DNA of 12,780 bases, taken from assembly GCA_021767525.1 (NCBI GenBank), contig JAASTF010000067.1, positions 1-12,780 on the forward strand, read 5' to 3'. The stretch is from Paracoccaceae bacterium (GTDB taxonomy: Bacteria; Pseudomonadota; Alphaproteobacteria; Rhodobacterales; Rhodobacteraceae). A program made the translations under genes and the position numbers. The notes beneath the pieces are model-generated. The model did not search any database and was not told the origin of the DNA. It saw only the letters and a program-made list of their open reading frames with translations. Below are positions 6,961 to 12,780 of the stretch, piece by piece (the stretch's first letter is position 1; each line of letters begins with the position of its first letter).

Positions 6961-7664
6961 GCCTTAAGCCCGTGATAGATGTGGGTAAAGGTGGCCGCGC
7001 CCAGGATCGGGATCAGCAGGTTCATGATCGGGATGGTCAGAGGAATGGCCATCAGGATACCGGCGGCCCAGATCGTCATGCGATGGCGCCGGGCCATTTC
7101 CCGCGCCGGCGCGCGCCCTTCGCGGCGCATGGCGGCAAGGGTGAAATATTCCCGCCCCAGAAGATACCCGTTCAGGCCCCAGAACAGAACCAGCGGCGCG
7201 AAAGGAATCCAGAACACGAAGGCGTAGACGATCAGCGCCAGCGTGTTCGCCCCGATCAGCACGCCCAGGAAGTTCACCGTGTCGCGCAGCGCGTCGCCAA
7301 AGGGCACGGGCGTCACGTCGGGCAGCTGGGGGTAATGCCTGTCTTCGACCGCGTCGGCCACGTCTTCGAGAAACATCGAGGTGATGGCCGAGGCGACGGG
7401 GATCATCAGGAACACCGACAGGATCAGCATCAACAGCAGGCTGGACCAGCCCACAAGGTCATCGAGCCATGTCACCGTGCCGATCAGCGGCAGCGTCGCC
7501 TCGGGGCCCATGAGGGTTTGCAGCAGCCACAGCACGCCCGCATAGGCGCCCACCAGCAAGGCCAGCGTCAGCCCGACACCGATCAGCAGAACGCGCAGGA
7601 AGCGGCGGTCATGCACCTGGCCCAGCGTGCGCTGGAAGGCCGAGAGGATCAGTCCGATATCCAT
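6948..7664 (-). CDS. EI24 domain-containing membrane protein (CysZ-like)
   Basis: A 238-residue polytopic inner-membrane protein of the EI24/CysZ family (PF07264). Hydrophobic segments lie at about residues 23-50, 72-97, 132-168 (long, probably two passes or re-entrant) and 197-225. The GYLLGREYFTLAAMRR motif (166-181) is diagnostic of the family. CysZ imports sulfate in enterobacteria, but alphaproteobacterial relatives are mostly uncharacterised and no cys genes are nearby, so sulfate transport is not claimed. ATG at 7664 overlaps the end of the upstream nitroreductase gene by 16 nt, indicating co-transcription and probably coupled translation. Confidence 0.9.
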   Translation of the reverse strand: MDIGLILSAFQRTLGQVHDRRFLRVLLIGVGLTLALLVGAYAGVLWLLQTLMGPEATLPLIGTVTWLDDLVGWSSLLLMLILSVFLMIPVASAITSMFLEDVADAVEDRHYPQLPDVTPVPFGDALRDTVNFLGVLIGANTLALIVYAFVFWIPFAPLVLFWGLNGYLLGREYFTLAAMRREGRAPAREMARRHRMTIWAAGILMAIPLTIPIMNLLIPILGAATFTHIYHGLKARGG

Positions 7665-8227
7665 GTCACGATCCGGTCCAGGTCGGGGCGGGGGCGGTCG
7701 GGGGGCGTGCTGCGCTCGGTCCCGATATGGATGATGCCGGCCACGCGTTCGTTTGCGGCCAGCCCCAGCCCGGTTTCGACAAAGCCGCGATCATGGCTGG
7801 GCCAGCCCGATAGCCAGTTGGCCCCCCAACCGGCGGCAAGCGCGGCATTCAGCAGGGCCAGGCACACCGCGCCGGCCGAGTAGGTCTGTTCCAGCGCGGG
7901 GATTTTGTCGCTGGGTTTCTGCACCTCGATGACGGCGACGGCCAGGTTGCCCTGCTCGAACTGGCTGGCGCCCTTATCGGCTTTCTCGGGATCATGGCCC
8001 AGCTCGGCGGCGCGCTGACGGGCCAGCGCGGCCAGGCGGTCCAGCGCGGGACGCTGAAGCACGATCATGCGCCACGGTTCCAGCTTGCCGTGATCGGGCG
8101 TGCGCGCGGCGGCCTGCAACAGCGGCATCAGCTGGTCGCCGTCGGGCACGGGGGTGGTCAGCGTTTTTGCCGGGCGCGAGCGGCGGGTCAGCAGAAATTC
8201 CAGCGCGGCATCGTTGCGAGGGGGCAT
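7649..8227 (-). CDS. Nitroreductase family protein, YdjA-like
   Basis: A 192-residue FMN-dependent oxidoreductase of the small YdjA-type nitroreductase group. Conserved segments match YdjA as I remember it: ALEFLLTRRS (8-17, phosphate-binding RRS), AARTPDHGKLEPWR (40-53), EQTYSAGAVCLALLNAALAAGWGANWLSG (113-141) and the C-terminal IGTERSTPPDRPRPDLD loop (168-184). It probably binds FMN as a homodimer and uses NAD(P)H; the physiological substrate is unknown. Start at 8227 is supported by AAGGAAAGGA, whose last AGGA lies 5 nt upstream. The gene sits 49 nt after the deacetylase gene and overlaps the next gene by 16 nt. Confidence 0.93.
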   Translation of the reverse strand: MPPRNDAALEFLLTRRSRPAKTLTTPVPDGDQLMPLLQAAARTPDHGKLEPWRMIVLQRPALDRLAALARQRAAELGHDPEKADKGASQFEQGNLAVAVIEVQKPSDKIPALEQTYSAGAVCLALLNAALAAGWGANWLSGWPSHDRGFVETGLGLAANERVAGIIHIGTERSTPPDRPRPDLDRIVTWISD

Positions 8228-8276
8228 GAAAATCCTTTCCTTGTCGCGTCTTATGTCGGCCAGCCGCGCGCGGCGT

Positions 8277-9389
8277 TCAAGGGGCGGCCAGCAATTGCTG
8301 GGCCATTTCGTCGATCAATCCGTCGTAAAAGGCGTTGGCGCGGGCGTTGGGTTGGCGACGGTCCATCGTGGCGGCCAGCGGATCGGGCGCGTCGGTGGCG
8401 CTGCCCGCCAGTTCCGCGATGGTCGCGTGGCCGCAAAAGGGCACATAAGCCTCGGAATAGCCGCCCTCGTGTACCAAAAGCAGCTTGCCGCCGCACAGGC
8501 GCGCGGCCAGATCCTTGATCCGGGCGGTCATCTGGCGGAACGTGTCGGCCGAGCAGGCCATGCGCCCCAACGGATCGAACAGCGATGCGTCATAGCCGCA
8601 GGCCACCACGATGGCCTGGGGGCGAAAGCGTTCCAGCGCGGGGGCGACGATGCGATCTATCACCGACAGATAGCCGTGATGCCCGACGCCCGGTGGCAGG
8701 GGGATGTTCATGTTGAACCCGGCCCCCGCGCCGCGGCCACGGTCGGCCAGCGCGCCGCTGTCGGTGGGGTAATTGTTTTCCTGGTGGATCGAGATCGTCA
8801 GCGTGTCGTCGCGCTCATAATAAATCGCCTCGGTCCCGTTGCCGTGATGCACATCCCAATCCAGAACGGCGACGCGGCCCACCAGCCCGGCGGCGCGCGC
8901 CGCCGCGATCGCGATGGGGATATTGGCCATCAGGCAAAACCCGTTGGGCCAGTCGGGCAGGCAATGGTGCCCCGGCGGACGCGACAGGGCATAGGCATTA
9001 TCCAGCCGCCCGCGCAGCACCGCCTCCAACGCCTCTTTGGCCAGCCCGGCCGACAGCGCGGCGATTTCATAGGCGCCTTTGCCGAAGGGCGTGCGCGGCC
9101 CCATCTCGCCCCCGCCGGCATCGGATTTCGCCTTGAATTCATCCAGATAGCTGGCCGGATGGATGCGCAGCAGGTCGTCGCGCGTGGCGGGCGGCGCGCT
9201 TTGCACCGACAGTTCCGACAAAAGGCCCGTGACCTCCATCAGGTTCTTCAACCGCCGCTTGGTCTCGGGGCTTTCGGGCAGGCCGCCGGCGGCCAGCGGC
9301 TGCACCAGGTCGCCCACCGGCAGGGTCAGCGCGTAATTGCCGCCCGAATGCCAGAAACACCGTTCGTCGTGATAGAACCCCGTGGTCAT
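8277..9389 (-). CDS. Class II histone deacetylase-like amidohydrolase (HDAH/acetylpolyamine amidohydrolase group)
   Basis: A 370-residue zinc deacetylase of the arginase/HDAC superfamily, close in length and motifs to the bacterial HDAH proteins. The active site is complete: tandem His141/His142 (SRPPGHH), Zn ligands D179 and H181 in DWDVHHGNGT and D267 in ACGYDAS, and the transition-state Tyr311 in HEGGYSEAYVPF. An N-terminal TGFYHDERCFWHS segment and the PETKRRL motif (41-47) are typical of the class II branch. Likely substrates are acetylated small molecules such as polyamines, or protein lysines; the sequence does not decide. Start at 9389 is supported by AAGGGG about 6 nt upstream. It is the first gene of an apparent three-gene minus-strand operon with a nitroreductase and an EI24 protein, and is divergent from DUF167. 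Confidence 0.95.
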   Translation of the reverse strand: MTTGFYHDERCFWHSGGNYALTLPVGDLVQPLAAGGLPESPETKRRLKNLMEVTGLLSELSVQSAPPATRDDLLRIHPASYLDEFKAKSDAGGGEMGPRTPFGKGAYEIAALSAGLAKEALEAVLRGRLDNAYALSRPPGHHCLPDWPNGFCLMANIPIAIAAARAAGLVGRVAVLDWDVHHGNGTEAIYYERDDTLTISIHQENNYPTDSGALADRGRGAGAGFNMNIPLPPGVGHHGYLSVIDRIVAPALERFRPQAIVVACGYDASLFDPLGRMACSADTFRQMTARIKDLAARLCGGKLLLVHEGGYSEAYVPFCGHATIAELAGSATDAPDPLAATMDRRQPNARANAFYDGLIDEMAQQLLAAP

Positions 9390-9456
9390 GTCGTGCCCCT
9401 TGCTGCGCGTTTACATGGACTATTCCGGTCTGGCGCGGAATTGTCCATGTTGCGGC

Positions 9457-9723
9457 ATGGCCAAGGATTTGCCCGACCTGTCGCATCTTGCCCACCCCGG
9501 CGCCCGGATCGCCCTGCGCGTCACCCCGCGCGCGGCGCGCGAGCGCATCGTGATCGCGGCGGACGGGCCCTTGCGCGTCTATGTCACCGCGCCGCCCGAG
9601 GACGGCAAGGCCAACGCGGCGGTGCAAAAGTTGCTGGCCAAGGCGATGGGCGTGGCGAAATCGCGGCTGGTGTTGGTGCAAGGCCACGGCGCGCGGGACA
9701 AGCTGTTCGAGGTCGCGGCGTAG
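9457..9723 (+). CDS. DUF167 family protein (YggU-like)
   Basis: An 88-residue DUF167 protein (PF02594, UPF0235). Visible conserved features are IALRVTPRAARERI near residues 18-31, the PPEDGKANAAVQKLLAKAMGV block at 46-66, and SRLVLVQGHGARDK at 69-82. The molecular function of the family is unsettled. ATG at 9457 is preferred because MAKDLPDLSHL is the usual alphaproteobacterial start; no clear Shine-Dalgarno is present. Upstream in-frame ATGs at 9415 and 9382 would add Cys-rich residues not expected in the family, and 9382 would overlap the deacetylase start. The 67-bp gap to the deacetylase must hold both promoters. Its stop is 4 nt from the convergent gene. Confidence 0.88.
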   Translation: MAKDLPDLSHLAHPGARIALRVTPRAARERIVIAADGPLRVYVTAPPEDGKANAAVQKLLAKAMGVAKSRLVLVQGHGARDKLFEVAA

Positions 9724-9727
9724 CCGA

Positions 9728-9961
9728 TCACTCGCGCCGGCGGCTGTAAATCCCTTCGGGCAGGTTCAGCGCGGCGGCCAGATCCTTGACCTGTGTGATC
9801 GACAGGGTGATCTTTTGCACGCTGTCGGTGCGGGGGTCGTATTGTTCGACCGTCACGCATTCTTCGAAGGCGTTGAGTGTCACGTCTTCCTGCAAGGGGG
9901 CCTGCCCCTCGTCCACCAGTGTGACCACCGTTGCGTCGAATTCGTGCTCGATACTGAACAT
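9728..9961 (-). CDS. Conserved hypothetical protein, 77 aa
   Basis: A small acidic protein I cannot assign to a named family. It has no signal peptide or membrane segment. The N-terminal half reads as beta strands (IEHEFDATVVTLVDEG, then DVTLNAFEECVTVEQYD). A later segment, KITLSITQVKDLAAALNLPEGIY, looks like a strand plus helix. Codon usage and length fit a real gene, and I recall similar short proteins in Rhodobacteraceae. The ATG at 9961 has no recognisable Shine-Dalgarno, and a promoter-like pair lies so close that the message may be leaderless. It is convergent with DUF167 (4-nt gap) and divergent from the M48 peptidase gene. Confidence 0.8.
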   Translation of the reverse strand: MFSIEHEFDATVVTLVDEGQAPLQEDVTLNAFEECVTVEQYDPRTDSVQKITLSITQVKDLAAALNLPEGIYSRRRE

Positions 9962-9967
9962 GGGATC

Positions 9968-9995
9968 AGTTTATGGCGGGATTTCGCCGTTGCAA
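9968..9995 (-). promoter_or_regulatory. Candidate promoter for the 77-aa gene
   Basis: On the minus strand, TTGCAA (9995-9990) and TAAACT (9973-9968) are separated by 16 nt. A start site 6-8 nt beyond the -10 would fall at about 9962-9960, on the A of the ATG at 9961, which would fit the absence of a Shine-Dalgarno sequence. Matches to consensus are moderate. Confidence 0.3.
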
Positions 9996-10082
9996 GCGAT
10001 TCAACTGCGCGTGAGGGGGATGGTGGGTGCGGCGTGTCGTGCTAAAACGCCCTATATTCCCCGGAAGAGCGAAAGGGACACG

Positions 10083-10793
10083 ATGCGCGCGTTGGGTTTG
10101 ATCCTGTTGGCCGTGATGGGCCTGTCTGGCTGTGTGCAGATCGTTGGCCCCGCCCCGACTGCGCCGCGCCCGGCCGACGCGCCTGCCGTGCTGTCGCAAT
10201 CGGCGCGGGCGGCGGCGCGAAACTTCATCGATGTGGTCGATACCGTCGAACCCGTGGCCGAGCAGGAATGCCGTCGCGCCGCGCCGCGCGCCAATTGCGA
10301 TTTCCAGATCGTCGTGGATGACCGCCCCGGGATGCCGCCCAACGCCTTTCAGACGCTGGACAAGCAAGGCCGCCCGGTGATCGCCTTTACCGTGGGGCTG
10401 ATCGCCGAGGCCCGCAACGCTGACGAACTGGCCTTTGTCATGGGGCACGAGGCCGCGCATCACATCGCCGGCCATATCGACCGCCAGCGCGAGGCCGCGG
10501 CGGCGGGGGCGGTGATCTTTGCCGGGCTTGCCACGCTGACTGGCGCCGACGAAAGCGGCGTGCGCGCGGCGCAAGACCTGGGCGCTGCCGTGGGCGCGCG
10601 CAGCTATTCCAAAGAATTCGAGCTTGAGGCCGACCGGCTGGGCACGATCATCGCCAAGCGCGCGGGGTTTGACCCGCTGCGCGGGGCCGAGTTCTTTACC
10701 CGCATCCCCGATCCGGGCAACCGGTTCCTGGGCACCCATCCGCCCAACGCGCAGCGCATTCAGGTGGTGCGCGAAACCGCTGCCCGGCTTTGA
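10083..10793 (+). CDS. M48 family metallopeptidase, lipoprotein
   Basis: A 236-residue predicted periplasmic zinc peptidase. Residues 1-17 form a lipoprotein signal with lipobox LSGC, Cys17 being the lipidated residue. The zinc-binding HEAAH motif lies at 122-126 (MGHEAAHHIAGH) and the third ligand is E182 in FELEADRLG, as in M48 peptidases. The C-terminal THPPNAQRIQ segment is also typical of the family. C63 and C72 could form a disulfide. Outer-membrane or periplasmic quality control is the usual role for such M48 lipoproteins (BepA/LoiP type), but this one is short and lacks TPR repeats. ATG at 10083 is chosen because GAAAGGGA lies about 5 nt upstream and the lipoprotein signal begins there. 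A TATATT (10053-10058) could be a -10 box. The last 34 nt overlap a minus-strand gene. Confidence 0.93.
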   Translation: MRALGLILLAVMGLSGCVQIVGPAPTAPRPADAPAVLSQSARAAARNFIDVVDTVEPVAEQECRRAAPRANCDFQIVVDDRPGMPPNAFQTLDKQGRPVIAFTVGLIAEARNADELAFVMGHEAAHHIAGHIDRQREAAAAGAVIFAGLATLTGADESGVRAAQDLGAAVGARSYSKEFELEADRLGTIIAKRAGFDPLRGAEFFTRIPDPGNRFLGTHPPNAQRIQVVRETAARL

Positions 10794-11071
10794 TCCAGAT
10801 CCCAGACCGGCACGCGCCGCCGACGCACACGAATGGCGATGGCCGTGAGCGAGGCGCCGATCCAGAACACCTGGATCACCACCGAGGCCAGGTTGAAATC
10901 GCGCGTCAGGCTTAGCAGCACCATCGAGGCGGCAAAGATATTCACGGTGAAATAAGTCAGGCTTTCGCCATAGAAGCGGCGTAGAGCGACCAGCGAATAG
11001 TTGAGAATGTAGAAGGCGCAGCCGGCAATACCGACCATGTCCAGAAAATGGACGTTGGGTAAATCGAACAT
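10760..11071 (-). CDS. CBU_0592-like small membrane protein
   Basis: A 103-residue integral membrane protein resembling the CBU_0592 family, function unknown. Three hydrophobic segments are visible at about residues 10-30 (with LDMVGIAGCAFYILNYSL), 38-56 and 62-80 (NLASVVIQVFWIGASLTAI), followed by a very basic RVRRRRVP tail, which suggests a cytoplasmic C-terminus. Start at 11071 is chosen because AAAGGG lies 6 nt upstream and the family begins near this MFDLPNVH segment. The frame is open further upstream to 11200, but that part overlaps the regulatory region and the start of the divergent gene. The 3' end overlaps the M48 gene by 34 nt in antisense. A tandem repeat lies immediately upstream. 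Confidence 0.85.
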   Translation of the reverse strand: MFDLPNVHFLDMVGIAGCAFYILNYSLVALRRFYGESLTYFTVNIFAASMVLLSLTRDFNLASVVIQVFWIGASLTAIAIRVRRRRVPVWDLDQSRAAVSRTT

Positions 11072-11086
11072 GGCAAACCCTTTGGA

Positions 11087-11118
11087 TGCTGAAAAATGCA
11101 GGTGCTGAAAAAATGCAG
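11087..11118. repeat. Tandem direct repeat with dyad ends, possible operator
   Basis: Two copies of TGCTGAAAAATGCAG occur head to tail: 11087-11101 (five A) and 11103-11118 (six A), giving a 16-nt period. Each copy has TGC and GCA ends, so each is a partial palindrome (TGC-N8-GCA and TGC-N9-GCA) around an A-tract. They lie 16-47 nt upstream of the CBU_0592-like start and 66-97 nt upstream of the divergent IMPACT-like start. TAAAAT (11119-11124), a good -10 match reading toward the IMPACT gene, directly abuts the second copy. A regulator-binding site or a bent A-tract promoter element is possible. Confidence 0.5.
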
Positions 11119-11183
11119 TAAAATCGGGTCGTGGGTTTAGTGTAGCCGAAACGCCCGGCGATGCGAGTAGGATTTTCCTTACC

Positions 11184-11552
11184 ATGGTTATTTTGCCCAA
11201 TGTTCTAAGCGATCGCGGCTCGCGCTATGCGGTATCGGGTGGCGCGGCGCATTCTGCCGAAGACGTGGCCGCCTTTCTGAAGGCGCTGAAACGCAACAAG
11301 AAATTCGCCAAGGCAACCCACAACAGCTGGGGGTTGGTCTTGCCCGATGGCACCGCGCTGAAGGGCGACGATGGCGAGGCGGGCGCGGGAATGGTGATCG
11401 TGCGGATGCTGGAACGCGCGGGCGTGACCGGCCGGGTGGTCGTGGTGACGCGGTGGTATGGCGGCAAGCATCTGGGCGGCGACCGCTTTCGCCACGTGCA
11501 AAGCTGCGTCGCGGCCTACCTGGCGCATGAGGGGCTTGAAGGGGGCACTTGA
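11184..11552 (+). CDS. IMPACT-domain protein (UPF0029; YigZ/YIH1 superfamily), single domain
   Basis: A 122-residue protein consisting of one IMPACT/UPF0029 domain. Visible motifs are SDRGSRY (9-15), KATHNSWG (43-50), DDGEAGAG (62-69) and VVVVTRWYGGKHLGGDRFRHVQSC (85-108). It lacks the C-terminal DUF1949 domain of the roughly 200-residue bacterial YigZ. The RWYGG-x2-LG-x-DRF-x-H block resembles the eukaryotic IMPACT/YIH1 version more than the RYFGG-x2-LG version of YigZ. The role of the domain in bacteria is unknown. ATG at 11184 has only a weak, distant TAGGA (11168-11172, 11 nt away). It is divergent from the CBU_0592-like gene, with 112 bp between starts. A DUF6455-like gene follows 69 nt downstream. 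Confidence 0.87.
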   Translation: MVILPNVLSDRGSRYAVSGGAAHSAEDVAAFLKALKRNKKFAKATHNSWGLVLPDGTALKGDDGEAGAGMVIVRMLERAGVTGRVVVVTRWYGGKHLGGDRFRHVQSCVAAYLAHEGLEGGT

Positions 11553-11621
11553 TCAGGATCAAGGCCGCCGCGTGCGGTGCGGCTTATGCTTATCAGGCAC
11601 CATCCACGGGAGGACGGCACG

Positions 11622-11885
11622 ATGCACAAGCTGGGCAATCCGATCAAGCACTTCTGGTTGGTTCAGGATATGGCGCGTGCCGCCGGAGTCGATCTGGTCG
11701 AGGCACGCCGCGAGGGGCGGCTGTCGGTCGAAGGCTGGTCTGCGATGGTGACGCGCTGCCGGGGGTGCCAATGGACCGAAGGGTGCCAGCACTGGCTGGA
11801 GGCCCAGGAAACCGGGGTGGCAGCCCAGGTGCCCCCGGCCTGCGCCAACCGCGCGGTGTTCGACACCCTGCGCGAACCGGCCTGA
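11622..11885 (+). CDS. DUF6455-like small Cys4 protein
   Basis: An 87-residue soluble protein with four cysteines in the pattern C46-x2-C49-x5-C55-x18-C74. The segments RCRGCQWTEGCQHWL and PPACANRAVF match the arrangement I associate with DUF6455, an alphaproteobacterial family of unknown function. The cysteines could bind zinc or an Fe-S cluster. The N-terminal half looks helical (MARAAGVDLVEARREGRLS). ATG at 11622 is preferred over the in-frame ATG at 11577 because GGGAGGA (11608-11614) lies 7 nt upstream. It lies 69 nt after the IMPACT gene on the same strand, so the two may be co-transcribed, and it ends at a bidirectional terminator. Confidence 0.82.
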   Translation: MHKLGNPIKHFWLVQDMARAAGVDLVEARREGRLSVEGWSAMVTRCRGCQWTEGCQHWLEAQETGVAAQVPPACANRAVFDTLREPA

Positions 11886-11909
11886 GCGACCTGGCCTGCC
11901 CCGAAAAGC

Positions 11910-11945
11910 AAAAGGCGCGCGCCACCGCGGCACGCGCCCTTTTTT
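11910..11945. terminator. Bidirectional Rho-independent terminator between DUF6455 and glyA
   Basis: Stem arms at 11910-11923 and 11929-11943 pair AAAAGG, one bulged C, GCGCGCC with GG, a two-base CA bulge, CGCGCCCTTTT around a 5-nt loop. Six T follow on the plus strand (11940-11945, then ATTTT). On the minus strand the stem is followed by TTTTGCTTTT. It therefore fits termination for both the plus-strand DUF6455 gene and the minus-strand glyA gene, whose stop codons lie 24 nt and 16 nt from it respectively. Confidence 0.85.
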
Positions 11946-11961
11946 ATTTTGAAGCAGCGGC

Positions 11962-12780
11962 TTACAGGTTCGGATAGATCGGGAACTGCTTGCACAGCGC
12001 CTCGACCTCGGCCTTGACCTTGGCCTCTACTTCCGCGTTGCCCTCTTCGCCATTAGCGGCCAGCCCGTCGACCACTTCGACGATCCAGCGGCCGACCTGG
12101 CGGAACTCGTCCTCGCCAAAGCCGCGGGTGGTGCCGGCGGGGGTGCCCAGGCGCACGCCGCTGGTCACTGTGGGCTTTTCCGGGTCGAACGGGATGCCGT
12201 TCTTGTTGCAGGTGATATGCGCGCGTTCCAGCGCGGCCTCGGTCGCGTTGCCCTTGACGCCCTTGGGGCGCAGGTCGACCAGCATGACGTGGCAATCGGT
12301 GCCGCCCGTCACGATGTCCAGCCCGCCCTTCATCAGCTCGTCGGCCAGTGCCTGGGCGTTCTTGACCACCTGTTCCTGGTAGCTCTTGAAGCCGGGGCGC
12401 AGCGCCTCGCCAAAGGCCACGGCCTTGGCGGCGATCACATGCATCAGCGGCCCGCCCTGGATGCCGGGGAAGATGGCGCTGTTGACCTTTTTGGCGATCG
12501 CCTCGTCATTGGTCAGGATCATGCCGCCGCGCGGGCCGCGCAGGGTTTTGTGTGTGGTGGTGGTGACGACATGGGCGTGCGGGAACGGGTTGGGATAGAC
12601 GCCCGCCGCGATCAGGCCTGCGAAATGCGCCACGTCGGCCAGCACCCAGGCGTCGACGGTATCGGCAATCTCGCGGATTTTGGCGAAATCGATATGACGC
12701 GGAATGGCCGAGCCGCCGGCGATGATCATCTTGGGCTTGTGTTCGGCGGTCAGGGCAGCAATCTGATCGTAATCGATCAG
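11962..12780 (-). CDS. glyA: Serine hydroxymethyltransferase (C-terminal part, cut by window end)
   Basis: PLP enzyme converting serine and tetrahydrofolate to glycine and 5,10-methylene-THF, the main source of one-carbon units. About 272 codons are visible, and the frame stays open to the last base, so roughly 160 N-terminal residues lie outside the window. The PLP-binding lysine is in VVTTTTHKTLRGPRGG, and the PLP-ring Asp is in LADVAHFAG. Other conserved parts are AGGSAIPRHIDF, FPGIQGGPLMH, ERAHITCNKN and TSGVRLGTPAGTTRGF. The C-terminus KQFPIYPNL is typical of alphaproteobacterial GlyA. An internal ATG at 12729 is only a Met within the protein, not the start. The gene ends at a bidirectional terminator. 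Confidence 0.97.
   Translation of the reverse strand: MIDYDQIAALTAEHKPKMIIAGGSAIPRHIDFAKIREIADTVDAWVLADVAHFAGLIAAGVYPNPFPHAHVVTTTTHKTLRGPRGGMILTNDEAIAKKVNSAIFPGIQGGPLMHVIAAKAVAFGEALRPGFKSYQEQVVKNAQALADELMKGGLDIVTGGTDCHVMLVDLRPKGVKGNATEAALERAHITCNKNGIPFDPEKPTVTSGVRLGTPAGTTRGFGEDEFRQVGRWIVEVVDGLAANGEEGNAEVEAKVKAEVEALCKQFPIYPNL

Noticed and set aside
6948..7664. Calling the EI24 protein a sulfate transporter (CysZ)
   Set aside because: Only the general family is supported; there are no cys genes nearby and function varies in the family.
6972..7883. A 303-codon plus-strand frame opposite the EI24 gene
   Set aside because: Its translation is an artefact rich in His, Gln, Asp and Arg; the minus strand gives a clean polytopic membrane protein.
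9382..9456. Longer DUF167 starts giving a Cys-rich N-terminus (CPCCG)
   Set aside because: They tempt as a metal-binding extension, but they overlap the divergent promoter region and the deacetylase start, and the family begins at the MAKDLPDLSHL segment.
8100..9749. A 549-codon plus-strand open frame
   Set aside because: It lies opposite the nitroreductase and deacetylase genes, both with full catalytic motifs, and has the low-complexity composition of a shadow frame.
9786..10082. N-terminal extension of the M48 peptidase frame
   Set aside because: The lipoprotein signal and a good ribosome-binding site place the start at 10083; the extension runs antisense to the 77-aa gene.
1..12780. Search for a defence island, CRISPR array, prophage, insertion sequence or tRNA-linked integration
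   Set aside because: No repeat-spacer pattern, transposase, integrase, toxin-antitoxin pair or tRNA cloverleaf was seen; the genes are core-type with uniform composition.

Overview
The window looks like chromosomal core DNA from an alphaproteobacterium, most likely a marine or soil member of the Rhodobacteraceae/Roseobacteraceae. The DNA is very GC-rich (about two thirds G+C by eye). Several small families typical of that group are present: DUF1467 next to methylmalonyl-CoA epimerase, a DUF6455-like Cys4 protein, a CBU_0592-like membrane protein and a DUF167 protein. AspRS and SHMT also have alphaproteobacterial sequence features. I see no tRNA, rRNA, CRISPR array, insertion sequence, phage gene or attachment site. 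No stretch over 300 bases lacks a gene.

Layout. 50-1825: aspS, closed by a strong hairpin terminator (1862-1892). 1923-5360, plus strand: a DUF1800 protein, a Tat-signal DUF1501 protein and a RimJ/RimL-type GNAT acetyltransferase, probably one transcription unit. 5367-6083, minus: a response regulator with a receiver domain and an uncharacterised helical C-terminal half. 6241-6929, plus: mce and a DUF1467 membrane protein with overlapping stop and start codons. 6948-9389, minus: an apparent operon read as class II HDAC-like deacetylase, YdjA-like nitroreductase, EI24/CysZ-like membrane protein. 9457-9723, plus: DUF167. 9728-9961, minus: a 77-residue protein of unknown function. 10083-10793, plus: an M48 metallopeptidase lipoprotein. 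10760-11071, minus: a CBU_0592-like membrane protein whose 3' end overlaps the peptidase gene. 11184-11552, plus: an IMPACT-domain protein. 11622-11885, plus: a DUF6455-like Cys4 protein. 11962-12780, minus: the C-terminal part of glyA, cut by the window edge, with a bidirectional terminator between it and the DUF6455 gene.

How the genes relate. Most genes are housekeeping or small conserved genes packed tightly, with five convergent junctions (gaps of 6, 18 and 4 nt, a 34-nt overlap, and 76 nt). The least understood parts are the DUF1800/DUF1501 pair (only one partner has an export signal, and that partner has a Met-rich insert), the deacetylase/nitroreductase/membrane-protein operon, the orphan response regulator, and the divergent CBU_0592/IMPACT pair, whose shared intergenic region contains a tandem TGC-N8/9-GCA repeat. 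I found no clear new defence or mobile system. The window is mostly ordinary, with several points worth testing.
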